The position numbers were made by a program, and so were the translations under genes. Under the pieces are notes generated by a model. It saw only the letters and a list, made by a program, of their open reading frames with translations. It was not told the DNA's origin and ran no database searches. From positions 62,001-126,000 of the forward strand of contig NZ_LMCX01000002.1 in assembly GCF_001425665.1 (NCBI RefSeq): 64,000 nucleotides of DNA, in the 5' to 3' direction. How positions within the stretch are numbered: the first letter of the stretch is position 1; the number at the start of each line of letters is the position of its first letter. Positions 55,332 to 64,000 of the stretch are shown in pieces. Source of the stretch: Yonghaparkia sp. Root332. GTDB lineage: Bacteria; Actinomycetota; Actinomycetes; Actinomycetales; Microbacteriaceae.

Positions 55332-58300
55332 GTGACGCTGCTGAGCGCGGTGACGCGATCTCGACGCACCATCGCATCCTCCCTCGCGGTCGCGATCCTC
55401 GCGGGCGTGCCCGTCGGCATCGCCGTCGCCTACGAGGGCTTCCCTGTCTCCGAGGTCGATCTCGACTCGCGCGACGTGTGGGTCACCAACGGCGAGGACT
55501 CGCTCGCCGGGCGCCTGAACCGGCAGATCGACGAGCTGACCGCGGGCGTCCAGACCGCGGGCACCGACATCGACGTGCTGCAGGATGCCCGCACCGTGCT
55601 CCTCCACGACCGCCAGGCCGGCACGCTCGAGCGGATCGAGCAGGCGCGCTCCACGCTCGTCGAGCGGACCGAGCTGCCGGCGGGCGCCGCGCTGTCGCTC
55701 GGGAAGCAGACACTCGCGGTGCTCGACCCGGCGACCGGTGCGCTGTGGGTCGTCGACGTCGCCGACGAGCTGAGCTTCGACCCCGCGGCGCGCGAGCCCG
55801 ACCTCGAGCTCGGCGAGGACGCCCGCGCCGTCGTGGGCCGCGACGGGGTCGTCCACGCCACCTCGCCCGAGCAGGGCCTGATCTACCGCATCGACGGCCC
55901 CGGCTTCGCCCCCGTCGAGTCGACGCTCGACATGCCCCGCGAGCACGAGCTCACCGTCGTCGGATCCATCCCCGTCCTCCTCGACGAGGCCGCCGACGTC
56001 GTCGTCACGGGGGAGGGCCGGCGGATCGAGCTCGATCACGACGCCCTGCGCCTGCAGCAGCCGAGCGACGCCCGCGACGAGGTCGTCATCGCCACGGGCG
56101 GAGGCGTCATCCGGGTGCCGCTGGGCGGAGGCGAGGTGGAGGTCATCGACGCGACCTCGGCCGTCGCCCGCGCGCCCGAGCAGGTCGCCGCCCCCGTGCA
56201 GCTCGAGGGGTGCATCCACGCCGCGTTCCCCGAGGGGCGCACCTACCTCTACGCCTGCGACGATGCGGAGCCGGCGACTTTCGAGATCGAGCAGCCGACG
56301 AGCGGCGCGCGCCTGGAGTTCCGGGTCAACCGGTCCGTCATCGCCCTCAACAACCTGCTCAACGGCAACACCTGGGTGCTCGAGAGCTCGCTGCGCCTGG
56401 TCGACAACTGGGACGAGATCACGCCGCCGCAGCTGGAGGAGAGCGAGGAGGGCGACGAGGAGTCCTCCGAGGAGTCGTTCGAGGACACGCTCGCCGAGCG
56501 CACCGAGCAGAACCGCCCGCCGATCGCGCGCCCGGACGAGTACGGGGTGCGCGCAGGCAGGACGACCATCCTCCCGGTGCTCGACAACGACACCGACCCC
56601 GACGGCGACGTGCTCGTGATCACCAACCTCAGCCCGCTGCCCGAGACGATCGGGCGCATCGACCTCATCGACGGGGGCCGGGCGCTGCAGTTCACGCCGG
56701 GCGCCGCGGCCGCGGGCGGCGCGAGCTTCCGGTACACGGTGAGCGACGGCCGGCAGGGAGGCGTCGCCGAGTCGACCGTCTCGCTCGCCTTCACCGGCCC
56801 CGACTCCAACGGGGCGCCCGAGCAGCTGCGATCGAGCCGCACCGCCGTCGAGGCGGGCCAGTCGATCACGTACAACGTTCTGCCGAACTTCCGCGACCCC
56901 GACGGCGACGAGATCTTCCTCGACAGCGCGGCCGCGACGACCTCGGACGAGCTGAGCTTCACGCCCGACGGCTTCGTGACCTTCCGGCACCGCTCGGGCG
57001 AGCTCGGGGCGAAGACCGTGTCCTTCGTGGTCTCCGACGGCCGGTCGAGCGCGAGCGGCGAGCTCGAGATCGAAGTCGTCGCCGCCGGCAGCCTCACCCC
57101 CGTCGGAACCCCGGACTTCGCCGAGGTGATCGTCGGCGACACCGTCGTCATCGAGCCGCTGCTCAACGACGTCTCGCCGTCCGGGGCCGCCCTCCGGCTG
57201 CTCTCGATCGACGAGGTGCCCGAGTCGGTGACCGCCGAGCTCAACCCGGAGTCGGGGCGGATCTCGGTGACGCCCACCGAGCCTGGCGCGGTGTACCTGA
57301 AGTACGGGCTGGGAGCGGAGGCCGCCACGAGCGTCGGCCTCATCCGCATCGAAGCGCGCCCCCGCCCCGAGGAGCCGCTCGCGCCCATCGCCGTGAAGGA
57401 CGTCGCGTACCTCCGCGCGGGCGAGCCGACGTCGGTGCGCGTCCTCGCGAACGACGTCTCACCCACGGGTTCGGTCCTCGCCGTGCAGTCCGTCTCGACG
57501 GAATCGACCGCGGACGGGGTGTCGGTCGAGCTGCTGAACAACACGATCATCCGCATCACCGCCTCGGCCGCTCTCACCGAGCAGACGCAGGTGAGCTACA
57601 CGATCTCCGACGGGGCGGCGACGGCCGTCGCCGGCGTCACGATCGTCCCCGTCCCACCGATCGTCAATCGTCAGCCCCCGCTCGCGGTCGACGATCGCCG
57701 CACCGTCCGCGTCGGCGACTTCACGAGCGTCGCCGTCCTCGACAACGATGTGCATCCCGACCGGGCGCGGATCGTTCTCGATCCCGAGCTCGCCGACACC
57801 GAGGGAGCGGGGGAGGGGCTCGCGTTCACGCAGGGCGACGTGCTCCGCTTCCAGGCGCCCGACGCGCCGGGCGAGTACTCGGTGGTGTACCGGATCTCCG
57901 ACCAGTACGGCGAGTCGGCGACCGCCACGGCCACCTTCGTCGTGACGCCGCGCGACGTCGACGCCAACGAGCCGCCCGTCGTGCCGCAGCAGACCGCCCG
58001 CACCTTCGCCGGGTCCTCCGTGCGCATCGATGTGCCGCTCGACGACATCGACCCCGACGGCGACTCGGTCGTGCTCGCGGGTCTGGCCGCCCCCCCGGGC
58101 CTCGGCGCGATCGTCGACAGCGGGCCGACCTGGTTCGTCTACGAGGCCTACGCGAACTCCCGCGGCACCGACCGCTTCTCCTACGAGGTGGAGGATGCGC
58201 TCGGCGAGCGAGCGGTCGGCGAGATCGTCGTCGGCGTCGTCCCGCGGCCGGACGTGCAGGCGCAGCCGACGGCCGTGGACGACCGCATCCAGGTGCGACC

Positions 58301-60908
58301 GGGCCGCACCGCATCGGTCGAGGTGCTCGCGAACGACTCCGACCCGAACGGCTACCCGCTGCGGGTCGCGCGCGAGCTTCTCGAGGTCGACGACGGGATC
58401 GAGGCCGAGGTCGACGGCTCCAAGGTCATCGTCACCGCTCCGGAGACCGAGGGCGGCTACGCGCTGCGCTACGAGATGACCAACGGCAACGGCGGGGTCG
58501 ACAGCGCGTTCGTGCAGGTCGAGGTCACCTCCTCCGCCGAGATCGCATTCCCCACCGCCGGCGACTACTACGTGCTCGACAGCGAGCTGTCGGGCACCGA
58601 CCCGATCGTCGTCGACGTCCGCGAGCTCATCGGGAACCCGAACGGGCGCGACAGCGACCTGCTCATCTCGACCGAGGGCCCGAACGCCGAGCGCGCGGGC
58701 GTCGATCAGAGCGCGGGCACCGTGACGGTGACGCCCGGTGACGAGCGGCACGCCGTCGCGTACCGCGTGACCGATCCGGAGGACCCGGAGCTCACGGCGA
58801 CGGCCTTCATCGTCGTGCCGCCGTCGGTCACGGAGGAGCGCGAGTCGCCGCCGTACCTGCGCCCCGATCTCGAGCAGCAGCTCGTCGAGATGGACGGCGA
58901 GATCCAGTGGGATCTCGCGGACATCGTCGTCGTCCCCACGGGCCGCCCCGCCATCCTGACCGGCGCCGAGAGCGTGCGCGCGAGCGATGCCGACGGCTCG
59001 AGCCTCGTCGTCGACGGCGACACCATCCGCTACGCGCCCGCGGAGGGGTTCCGCGGTCAGGCCTCGATCGTCTTCGAGGTCACCGACGGCGCCTCCGGTG
59101 ACGACCCGAACGGCAACACCGCCCTCCTGACACTGCCCATCACGGTCGGCGATCCCGACTTCCGCGACGCGCCGCCGGAGTTCACGGCGCTGTCGCTCGA
59201 GATCGAAGCGGGGGAGGCGGCTCAGACGGTCGATCTGCGCAGCTCGACCGCGCATCCCAACCGCGCCGTCATCGCCGATGTCGCCTACGGTGCGCTCTCG
59301 GTGCCGACGAGCGGAATCGAGGCATCGCTCGGCGGCTCGCAGCTCACGGTGTCCGCGCCGTTCGGGGTGCAGCCCGGCGCCTCGACCACGCTGTCGGTCG
59401 AGCTGCGGTACCGCGACTTCGTCGTCCCCGGCCAGATCACCGTCACGGTCGTCGCCTCGCAGCGACCGCTCGTGCAGGCGGTCACGGACGAGAGCAAGGG
59501 CCAGCGCAGCGTCACGACCTCCGTCGACGTGCTCGCCAACGACTTCAACCCCTTCGCCGGCCAGTCCCTCGAGCTCATCGGCGCCGAGGTCGAGAACGCC
59601 GCCGAGACCTCCGCCGGCGTGCGCTTCACCCCCGACGGCACCGTCACGGTCGACCCCGACTCCTCGTTCATCGGCGTCGTGAGCGTCGTGTACACCGTCC
59701 AGGACGCGACGCAGGACCCGAGCAGGCACGTGCAGGGGCGCCTGCTGCTGACCGTGCGCGACGTGCCGGGTCAGCCCGCGCCCCCGTCGATCGTGAGCGA
59801 GCAGGATCAGGCCGTCGTGATCGGCTGGCAGGCGCCCGCGACCAACGGCGAGCCGATCCTCGACTACACGATCACCTGGTCGGGAGGGTCGACCACGGTC
59901 GGCGCGGACGTCGCGCAGACGACCATCGGCGGCCTCGCGAACGGCACCGCGTACACCTTCCGGATCAGCGCCAGGAACGTCCTCGGCTCGAGCACCGTCT
60001 CGCAGGAGAGCGCCACCGCGCGACCGTTCGGCACGCCGAGCGCCCCCGGGTCGGTGTCGATCTCGGCGACCAGCAACGGGTCGGGCCGCGTGAACTTCAG
60101 CTGGAGCGCCGCGAGCGGCAACGGCCGCGACGTCGCCGAGTACGAGTGGCGGCTGAGCGACGGCCAGACCGGCCGAGTCGGCGGCACCACCCTCTCGGCG
60201 ACCGCGATCGGGGTCGTCGGCAACGGCTACACCGTCGACGTCGTCGCGATCGGCCCGTCGGGGCTCCAGAGCCCGCCGCAGCGGAGCGCGAACGCCGCGA
60301 CCCCGGAGCCGGGAGCACCCAACTGGGCGGAGGCCGCCGTCGGCGCCCGCGGCGATCGCACCGTGACCCTGACCTGGGGCAACGCTCCGAGCACGAGCCC
60401 GATCGACCGCTGGGAGATCAACATCTCCGAGGACGGCCGCAACTGGGGCTGGCAGCGGGTGGGCAGCGACCGGCAGCACACCTTCCAGGGCGCGTTCGGC
60501 TCGAATTACCGCTTCCAGGTGCGCGCCGTCGACAACGGGGCCACGGGCGCGTCCACGACCTCGAACACGGTCACGCCGCGCGACGTCCTCCCTCCCCCCG
60601 CGCCGAGCGCGACGATCTTCAAGGGCGGCCCCTCTCCCTACGCATCCTGCTGCAACTCGGTCGGCATCGACTACAGCGACTTCACGCCGGGCAACTACCG
60701 CATCACGACCTTCCTCGACGGCAGCAACGCGGGCCTGACCGACAACGTCTACTCGCTCAACGCCAACGGCTCGCGCGTCATCGACAACGCGCTCGGCACG
60801 CGCCGTGACAGCGCGATCCGCGTGCGCATCGTGTCGGTCGCGACGGGCCAGGTCTACTGGTCGAACACCATCACCGGCGAGCAGTGGAACAATCTGCGCG
60901 CGCGATGA
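55332..60908 (+). CDS. Giant Ig/cadherin-like and fibronectin type III surface protein (1858 aa)
   Basis: An N-terminal signal/anchor helix (IASSLAVAILAGVPVGIAVAY, about 15-35) is followed by a region of about 330 residues with propeller-like short repeats. An acidic linker comes next (about 370-390, ESEEGDEESSEE). Roughly eleven beta-sandwich units of about 95 residues then follow, many starting with a PxAVDDxxxVRxGxTxxVxVLxND pattern and containing DPDGD calcium-type motifs. Three Fn3 domains (from about 1475; GWQAPATNGEPILDYTITW, FSWSAASGNGRDVAEYEW, TWGNAPSTSPIDRWEI) precede a final Cys-Cys-containing domain. Probably extends through the cell wall. Ligand unknown. Confidence 0.88.
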   Translation: MTLLSAVTRSRRTIASSLAVAILAGVPVGIAVAYEGFPVSEVDLDSRDVWVTNGEDSLAGRLNRQIDELTAGVQTAGTDIDVLQDARTVLLHDRQAGTLERIEQARSTLVERTELPAGAALSLGKQTLAVLDPATGALWVVDVADELSFDPAAREPDLELGEDARAVVGRDGVVHATSPEQGLIYRIDGPGFAPVESTLDMPREHELTVVGSIPVLLDEAADVVVTGEGRRIELDHDALRLQQPSDARDEVVIATGGGVIRVPLGGGEVEVIDATSAVARAPEQVAAPVQLEGCIHAAFPEGRTYLYACDDAEPATFEIEQPTSGARLEFRVNRSVIALNNLLNGNTWVLESSLRLVDNWDEITPPQLEESEEGDEESSEESFEDTLAERTEQNRPPIARPDEYGVRAGRTTILPVLDNDTDPDGDVLVITNLSPLPETIGRIDLIDGGRALQFTPGAAAAGGASFRYTVSDGRQGGVAESTVSLAFTGPDSNGAPEQLRSSRTAVEAGQSITYNVLPNFRDPDGDEIFLDSAAATTSDELSFTPDGFVTFRHRSGELGAKTVSFVVSDGRSSASGELEIEVVAAGSLTPVGTPDFAEVIVGDTVVIEPLLNDVSPSGAALRLLSIDEVPESVTAELNPESGRISVTPTEPGAVYLKYGLGAEAATSVGLIRIEARPRPEEPLAPIAVKDVAYLRAGEPTSVRVLANDVSPTGSVLAVQSVSTESTADGVSVELLNNTIIRITASAALTEQTQVSYTISDGAATAVAGVTIVPVPPIVNRQPPLAVDDRRTVRVGDFTSVAVLDNDVHPDRARIVLDPELADTEGAGEGLAFTQGDVLRFQAPDAPGEYSVVYRISDQYGESATATATFVVTPRDVDANEPPVVPQQTARTFAGSSVRIDVPLDDIDPDGDSVVLAGLAAPPGLGAIVDSGPTWFVYEAYANSRGTDRFSYEVEDALGERAVGEIVVGVVPRPDVQAQPTAVDDRIQVRPGRTASVEVLANDSDPNGYPLRVARELLEVDDGIEAEVDGSKVIVTAPETEGGYALRYEMTNGNGGVDSAFVQVEVTSSAEIAFPTAGDYYVLDSELSGTDPIVVDVRELIGNPNGRDSDLLISTEGPNAERAGVDQSAGTVTVTPGDERHAVAYRVTDPEDPELTATAFIVVPPSVTEERESPPYLRPDLEQQLVEMDGEIQWDLADIVVVPTGRPAILTGAESVRASDADGSSLVVDGDTIRYAPAEGFRGQASIVFEVTDGASGDDPNGNTALLTLPITVGDPDFRDAPPEFTALSLEIEAGEAAQTVDLRSSTAHPNRAVIADVAYGALSVPTSGIEASLGGSQLTVSAPFGVQPGASTTLSVELRYRDFVVPGQITVTVVASQRPLVQAVTDESKGQRSVTTSVDVLANDFNPFAGQSLELIGAEVENAAETSAGVRFTPDGTVTVDPDSSFIGVVSVVYTVQDATQDPSRHVQGRLLLTVRDVPGQPAPPSIVSEQDQAVVIGWQAPATNGEPILDYTITWSGGSTTVGADVAQTTIGGLANGTAYTFRISARNVLGSSTVSQESATARPFGTPSAPGSVSISATSNGSGRVNFSWSAASGNGRDVAEYEWRLSDGQTGRVGGTTLSATAIGVVGNGYTVDVVAIGPSGLQSPPQRSANAATPEPGAPNWAEAAVGARGDRTVTLTWGNAPSTSPIDRWEINISEDGRNWGWQRVGSDRQHTFQGAFGSNYRFQVRAVDNGATGASTTSNTVTPRDVLPPPAPSATIFKGGPSPYASCCNSVGIDYSDFTPGNYRITTFLDGSNAGLTDNVYSLNANGSRVIDNALGTRRDSAIRVRIVSVATGQVYWSNTITGEQWNNLRAR

Positions 60909-60951
60909 CCCGGCATCAGCATCCCTTCATGAATCGAGAGGCGAGTACCGC

Positions 60952-61920
60952 ATGACCGTCACCACCGAGCAGGCCGCCTGGTTCGCCGACGCCTTCGACC
61001 GGCTGATCGGGAACATCGATCAGGCGATCCTGGGCAAGAGCCACGTGATCCGACTCATCGTCGCGGCGATGCTGTCCGACGGCCACGTGCTCCTCGAGGA
61101 CTACCCGGGCACCGGCAAGACCGTGCTCGCCAAGGCGCTCGCGAACACGCTCGACGGCACGCACTCGCGCATCCAGTTCACGCCCGACCTGCTGCCCTCC
61201 GACGTCACGGGCGTCACGATCTACGACCAGGGAAAGGGCGTCTTCGAGTTCCACAAGGGGCCGATCTTCGCCTCCATCGTGCTCGCCGACGAGATCAACC
61301 GCGCGAGCCCGAAGACGCAGTCGGCGCTCCTGGAGGTCATGGAGGAGGGCGTCGTCACGGTCGACGGCGTCGGCTACTCGGTCGGCACGCCCTTCATGGT
61401 GATCGCGACGCAGAACCCCGTCGAGCAGGCGGGAACCTACTCGCTGCCGGAGGCGCAGCTCGACCGGTTCCTCATCAAGACCTCGCTCGGCTACCCCGAC
61501 CGGCAGACGAGCGTGACACTGCTCATGGACGCCTCCAACCGCGCGCGCGCGACCGCCGTGCAGCCGCTCATCGCGAGCGACGCCGTCACGACCATGACGC
61601 GCCTGGCCGCGGAGGTCTTCGTCGACCCCGCCGTCATGGAGTACGTCAGCGACGTCGTCGCGGCCACGCGCGAGCACAAGGACGTCGTGCTCGGCGTGAG
61701 CATGCGCGGGGCCATGGCCCTCGCCCGTGCGATCAAGACGTGGGCGATCGCGTCGGGCCGCACCTACGCGACCCCCGACGACGTGCGCGCCCTCGCCGTG
61801 CCCGTCCTCGCCCACCGCCTCATCGTCGACCCCGAGAGCGACTTCGCCGGCGTGACCGCCGAGCAGATCGTGGAGGGGATCCTCGCCGACATCGAGCCCC
61901 CGGTCTACCGCGCCGCATGA
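60952..61920 (+). CDS. MoxR-family AAA+ ATPase (322 aa)
   Basis: Chaperone-like ATPase with Walker A EDYPGTGKTVLAKAL, the pore-side motif FTPDLLPSDVTGVTIYD, Walker B IVLADEINRASPKTQSALLEVMEE, sensor 1 ATQNPVEQAGTYSLPEAQLDRFL, and a C-terminal lid. MoxR proteins work with DUF58/VWA partners encoded next door, as here. ATG 43 bp after the giant gene with GAGAGGCGAG upstream. Overlaps the DUF58 gene by ATGA. Confidence 0.94.
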   Translation: MTVTTEQAAWFADAFDRLIGNIDQAILGKSHVIRLIVAAMLSDGHVLLEDYPGTGKTVLAKALANTLDGTHSRIQFTPDLLPSDVTGVTIYDQGKGVFEFHKGPIFASIVLADEINRASPKTQSALLEVMEEGVVTVDGVGYSVGTPFMVIATQNPVEQAGTYSLPEAQLDRFLIKTSLGYPDRQTSVTLLMDASNRARATAVQPLIASDAVTTMTRLAAEVFVDPAVMEYVSDVVAATREHKDVVLGVSMRGAMALARAIKTWAIASGRTYATPDDVRALAVPVLAHRLIVDPESDFAGVTAEQIVEGILADIEPPVYRAA

Positions 61921-63251
61921 CCTCGGTCATCCAGCCCGAATCGCGACGGGCGCGGCGATCGCGCGTCCCGCGCGCGGTGCGCGTGCGGATGCCCGGCCTT
62001 CGCCGCCCGCGCCCGAGCACGCGCCGCCGGGGCCGCGCCCCCGGCCCGGTCGCCGCTTCGCTCCTGCTCGCCGCGCGCGCGGTGCGGGGAGCCGTCGCAC
62101 CAGTCGTCGGGGTGATCTCGCCACTGGGCTGGATCGTGCTCATCGCCGGCGTCGCCGCACTCCTCGCGGGGGCGGCGCTCGGCTGGCTGGAGTTCGTCGC
62201 GCTCGGCGCGGTGCTGCTCGCGGCGCCGATCGTCTCGATCGCGTTCCTCCTGGGCCGCGCCGCCTACCGCATCGTCATCGAGCTCGAGCCGCGCCGAGTG
62301 GTCGCCGGTGATCGCGCGCTCGGCCGCCTCGTGATCGCGAACACCCGCCCGCGGCGCTCATCGCCCTCGAGGCTCGAGCTGCCCGTCGGCGCCGGGTCGG
62401 CCGAGTTCGTCGTCCCGGCGCTGTCGCCGGGGGAGGAGCACGACGAGCTGTTCGCCGTCCCGACCGAGCGCCGCGCGGTGATCGTCGCCGGGCCCGCCGT
62501 CTCCGTCCGCGGCGACCAGCTGGGCATTCTGCGTCGAGCGGTCGCCTGGGGCGAGCCGGTCGAGCTCTTCGTCCATCCGCGCACCGCGCGGCTCGCCCCG
62601 AGCGCGGCCGGCCTCGTGCGCGACCTCGAGGGCGAGGTCACCAAGACGATCACGAACCACGACATCTCCTTCCACGCGCTGCGCGCCTACGAGCCCGGCG
62701 ATGACCGCCGCTACGTGCACTGGCGCACGTCGGCGCGCACCGGCCAGCTCATGGTGAGGCAGTTCGAGGAGACCCGGCGCTCGCAGCTGGTCATCCTCCT
62801 CGACGCGGATCGGGAGAAGTACGCGAGCGAGGAGGAGTTCGAGCTCGCCGTCTCGATCGTCGCGTCCCTCGGGGTCCAGGTCATCCGCGACGGCACGCGC
62901 GTCGCCGTCGTCAGCGAGACGCGGGCGCTCCGCACGGCCACCATCACGACCCTGCTCGACGACTCGTGCCGGCTCGAGCCGGTCGCCACCCGGCACGCGA
63001 GCGCGCGCGACTTCGCGCGCGCCGCGACCCTCCGGCTCCCCGCACCGAGCCTCGTCGTGCTCGTGGGAGGCTCCGGGCTCGCCGTCACCGACGCGCGGGC
63101 GGTGCAGACGCTCTTCGGGCGCGACGCGGTGACGATCGGCCTCCGCGCCGACCAGGGCGCCGCGAGCCGCATCGCGACGGTCGACCGGCTCCGCGTCGCG
63201 ACGGTCGGCTCGCTCGCCGACCTGCCGCGACTGGTGCGGAGGATGTCATGA
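61917..63251 (+). CDS. DUF58 protein, membrane anchored (444 aa)
   Basis: A basic N-terminus is followed by two transmembrane helices (about 70-115; SPLGWIVLIAGVAALLAGAAL and VLLAAPIVSIAFLLG). A beta-rich region and the DUF58 signature RAYEPGDDRRYVHWRTSARTGQLMVRQFEETR come next, then a VWA-like C-terminal half (LVILLDADREKYAS). Standard partner of MoxR. Shares ATGA junctions with the genes on both sides. Confidence 0.92.
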   Translation: MTSVIQPESRRARRSRVPRAVRVRMPGLRRPRPSTRRRGRAPGPVAASLLLAARAVRGAVAPVVGVISPLGWIVLIAGVAALLAGAALGWLEFVALGAVLLAAPIVSIAFLLGRAAYRIVIELEPRRVVAGDRALGRLVIANTRPRRSSPSRLELPVGAGSAEFVVPALSPGEEHDELFAVPTERRAVIVAGPAVSVRGDQLGILRRAVAWGEPVELFVHPRTARLAPSAAGLVRDLEGEVTKTITNHDISFHALRAYEPGDDRRYVHWRTSARTGQLMVRQFEETRRSQLVILLDADREKYASEEEFELAVSIVASLGVQVIRDGTRVAVVSETRALRTATITTLLDDSCRLEPVATRHASARDFARAATLRLPAPSLVVLVGGSGLAVTDARAVQTLFGRDAVTIGLRADQGAASRIATVDRLRVATVGSLADLPRLVRRMS

Positions 63252-64000
63252 CGCCCCGCACGATCGCCGACGTGCTCGTCCCGGTCGTCCTCGCCGCGAT
63301 CGGCCTCGTCGGCTTCGCGGCGGCCTTCGACTCCGGCGCCTCCGCGCTCGCCGGCGCGGGCGGGCTCCTCGTCGGCACCGCGGCGGCCCTCGCCGCCGCC
63401 CGCCTGCGTCTCGGGATCCTCCCGACCGCGGGTCTCGTGCTCGCCGCCTACTTCCTCCTCGGAACGCCCTTCGTCGCCCCGGCCGACGGCATCCTCGTCG
63501 TCCTCCCCTCGATCGCCTCCCTCGCGGCCCTCGCGATCGGAGCCGTGTACGGCTGGGCCGACATCCTGACCCTCCAGGCCCCCCTGAGCCTCCCCGACTA
63601 CGTCACGGCCGTCCCCTACGCGGCGGCGCTGCTGATCTCCTTCACCTCCACGACGCTCGCCGTGCGGTGGCTTCCCCGTCGTCGCACGGCGCCGCGCGCC
63701 GCGCTGCTGCTCATCGGGCCCGCCGTGCTCTACGCGGTCGGCGTCCTCCTCGGCACGGACGAGCCCGTGCTCGCCGTCGTCCGCGGAGCCGCCTTCGCCG
63801 GCATCGCCCTCGTCTGGCTCGGCTGGCGGCGCCGCGCCTCGGCGACGTCCTCGGGCACCGCCGCCCAGCAGCTGCTCCGCCGCAAGCTCGTCGGCACGGC
63901 GATCGTCGTCGTCGCGGCGATCGGTCTCGGCGCCGCGGCGGCCGCGCTCCTCGCGCCTCAGCCCGACAACCGCTTCGTGCTCCGCGACGAGATCGAGCCG
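63248..64000 (+). CDS. TgpA-like transglutaminase-family membrane protein, N-terminal part (runs off the window)
   Basis: Starts ATG ACGCCCCGC overlapping the DUF58 stop. The 251 visible codons encode a multi-span region (VLVPVVLAAIGLVGFAAAF, GGLLVGTAAALAAARL, GILPTAGLVLAAYFLLG, SIASLAALAIGAVYGW, YAAALLISFTSTTLAV, ALLLIGPAVLYAVGVLLG, LVGTAIVVVAAIGLGAAAAALL) ending PQPDNRFVLRDEIEP. This is the usual N-terminal half of actinobacterial TgpA/transglutaminase-like proteins that follow MoxR and DUF58. The catalytic domain is beyond the window, so the name rests on context and topology. Confidence 0.75.
   Translation, partial: MTPRTIADVLVPVVLAAIGLVGFAAAFDSGASALAGAGGLLVGTAAALAAARLRLGILPTAGLVLAAYFLLGTPFVAPADGILVVLPSIASLAALAIGAVYGWADILTLQAPLSLPDYVTAVPYAAALLISFTSTTLAVRWLPRRRTAPRAALLLIGPAVLYAVGVLLGTDEPVLAVVRGAAFAGIALVWLGWRRRASATSSGTAAQQLLRRKLVGTAIVVVAAIGLGAAAAALLAPQPDNRFVLRDEIEP

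Noticed and set aside
57459-60479. About 1000-codon open frame antisense to the giant surface protein gene
   Set aside because: Same codon-shadow effect; low-complexity Arg/Asp/Val sequence with no recognisable fold.

Overview
The window is about 64 kb of very GC-rich DNA. The gene content points to an actinobacterium, most likely Microbacteriaceae: the DUF3117 and DUF6458 small proteins, an actinobacterial Mrp without the usual CxxC, the O-methyltransferase/tatB/mrp/DUF1003/MgtE-N neighbourhood known from mycobacteria, and a PknB-type kinase/PP2C/FHA locus. Family is inferred; genus is not determined. No rRNA, CRISPR array, insertion sequence or prophage was seen, so this looks like a stable chromosomal region.

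Layout. 1-8.5 kb is amino-acid biosynthesis: the end of ilvB, then ilvN, ilvC, serA, leuB and ilvE, with a decayed gene at 2.3-2.8 kb and small membrane proteins between. 8.5-16.3 kb has a ferredoxin, three diaminopimelate/lysine genes (dapC, dapD, dapE), citrate synthase, an FTR1 iron permease behind a DtxR/IdeR-like box, and a GT-C mannosyltransferase-like protein. 16.4-22.6 kb has DUF3117, an O-methyltransferase, tatB, a LysR regulator facing a 37-residue membrane peptide, mrp, DUF1003, an MgtE-N/CBS protein without a channel, and a general stress protein. 22.6-27.4 kb is a tandem glycine riboswitch followed by gcvT-gcvH-gcvP.

27.4-36 kb has a peroxiredoxin, a CPBP-like membrane protein and a peptide-type ABC transporter (binding lipoprotein, two permeases, fused double ATPase) interrupted by an antisense PH-like gene. 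36-45.8 kb has typA, a lipoprotein, an FAH-family hydrolase, an MFS exporter, a CAP plus cell-wall-binding-repeat protein, gltX, a large nested inverted repeat, a cytochrome b-like protein and a small anchored protein. 46-50.6 kb has tRNA-Gln(CTG), a Ppx/GppA phosphatase, an MBL hydrolase, a CsoR/RcnR-family regulator, a diacylglycerol-kinase-like enzyme, tRNA-Glu(CTC) and a TerC exporter behind a yybP-ykoY (Mn) riboswitch. 50.7-64 kb is one co-directional locus: PP2C phosphatase, FHA protein, Ser/Thr kinase, a degenerate FHA/helical protein, an 1858-residue Ig/cadherin-like plus Fn3 surface protein, MoxR, DUF58 and the start of a TgpA-like transglutaminase. It is the best candidate here for an incompletely described system: intracellular phospho-signalling wired to a giant envelope protein.

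Two structural themes recur. At least 18 genes have a TAnnnT-like -10 hexamer ending only 6-8 nt before the start codon, which implies leaderless mRNAs. Three convergent gene pairs overlap by exactly the 4-bp palindrome CTAG, which gives a TAG stop on both strands.
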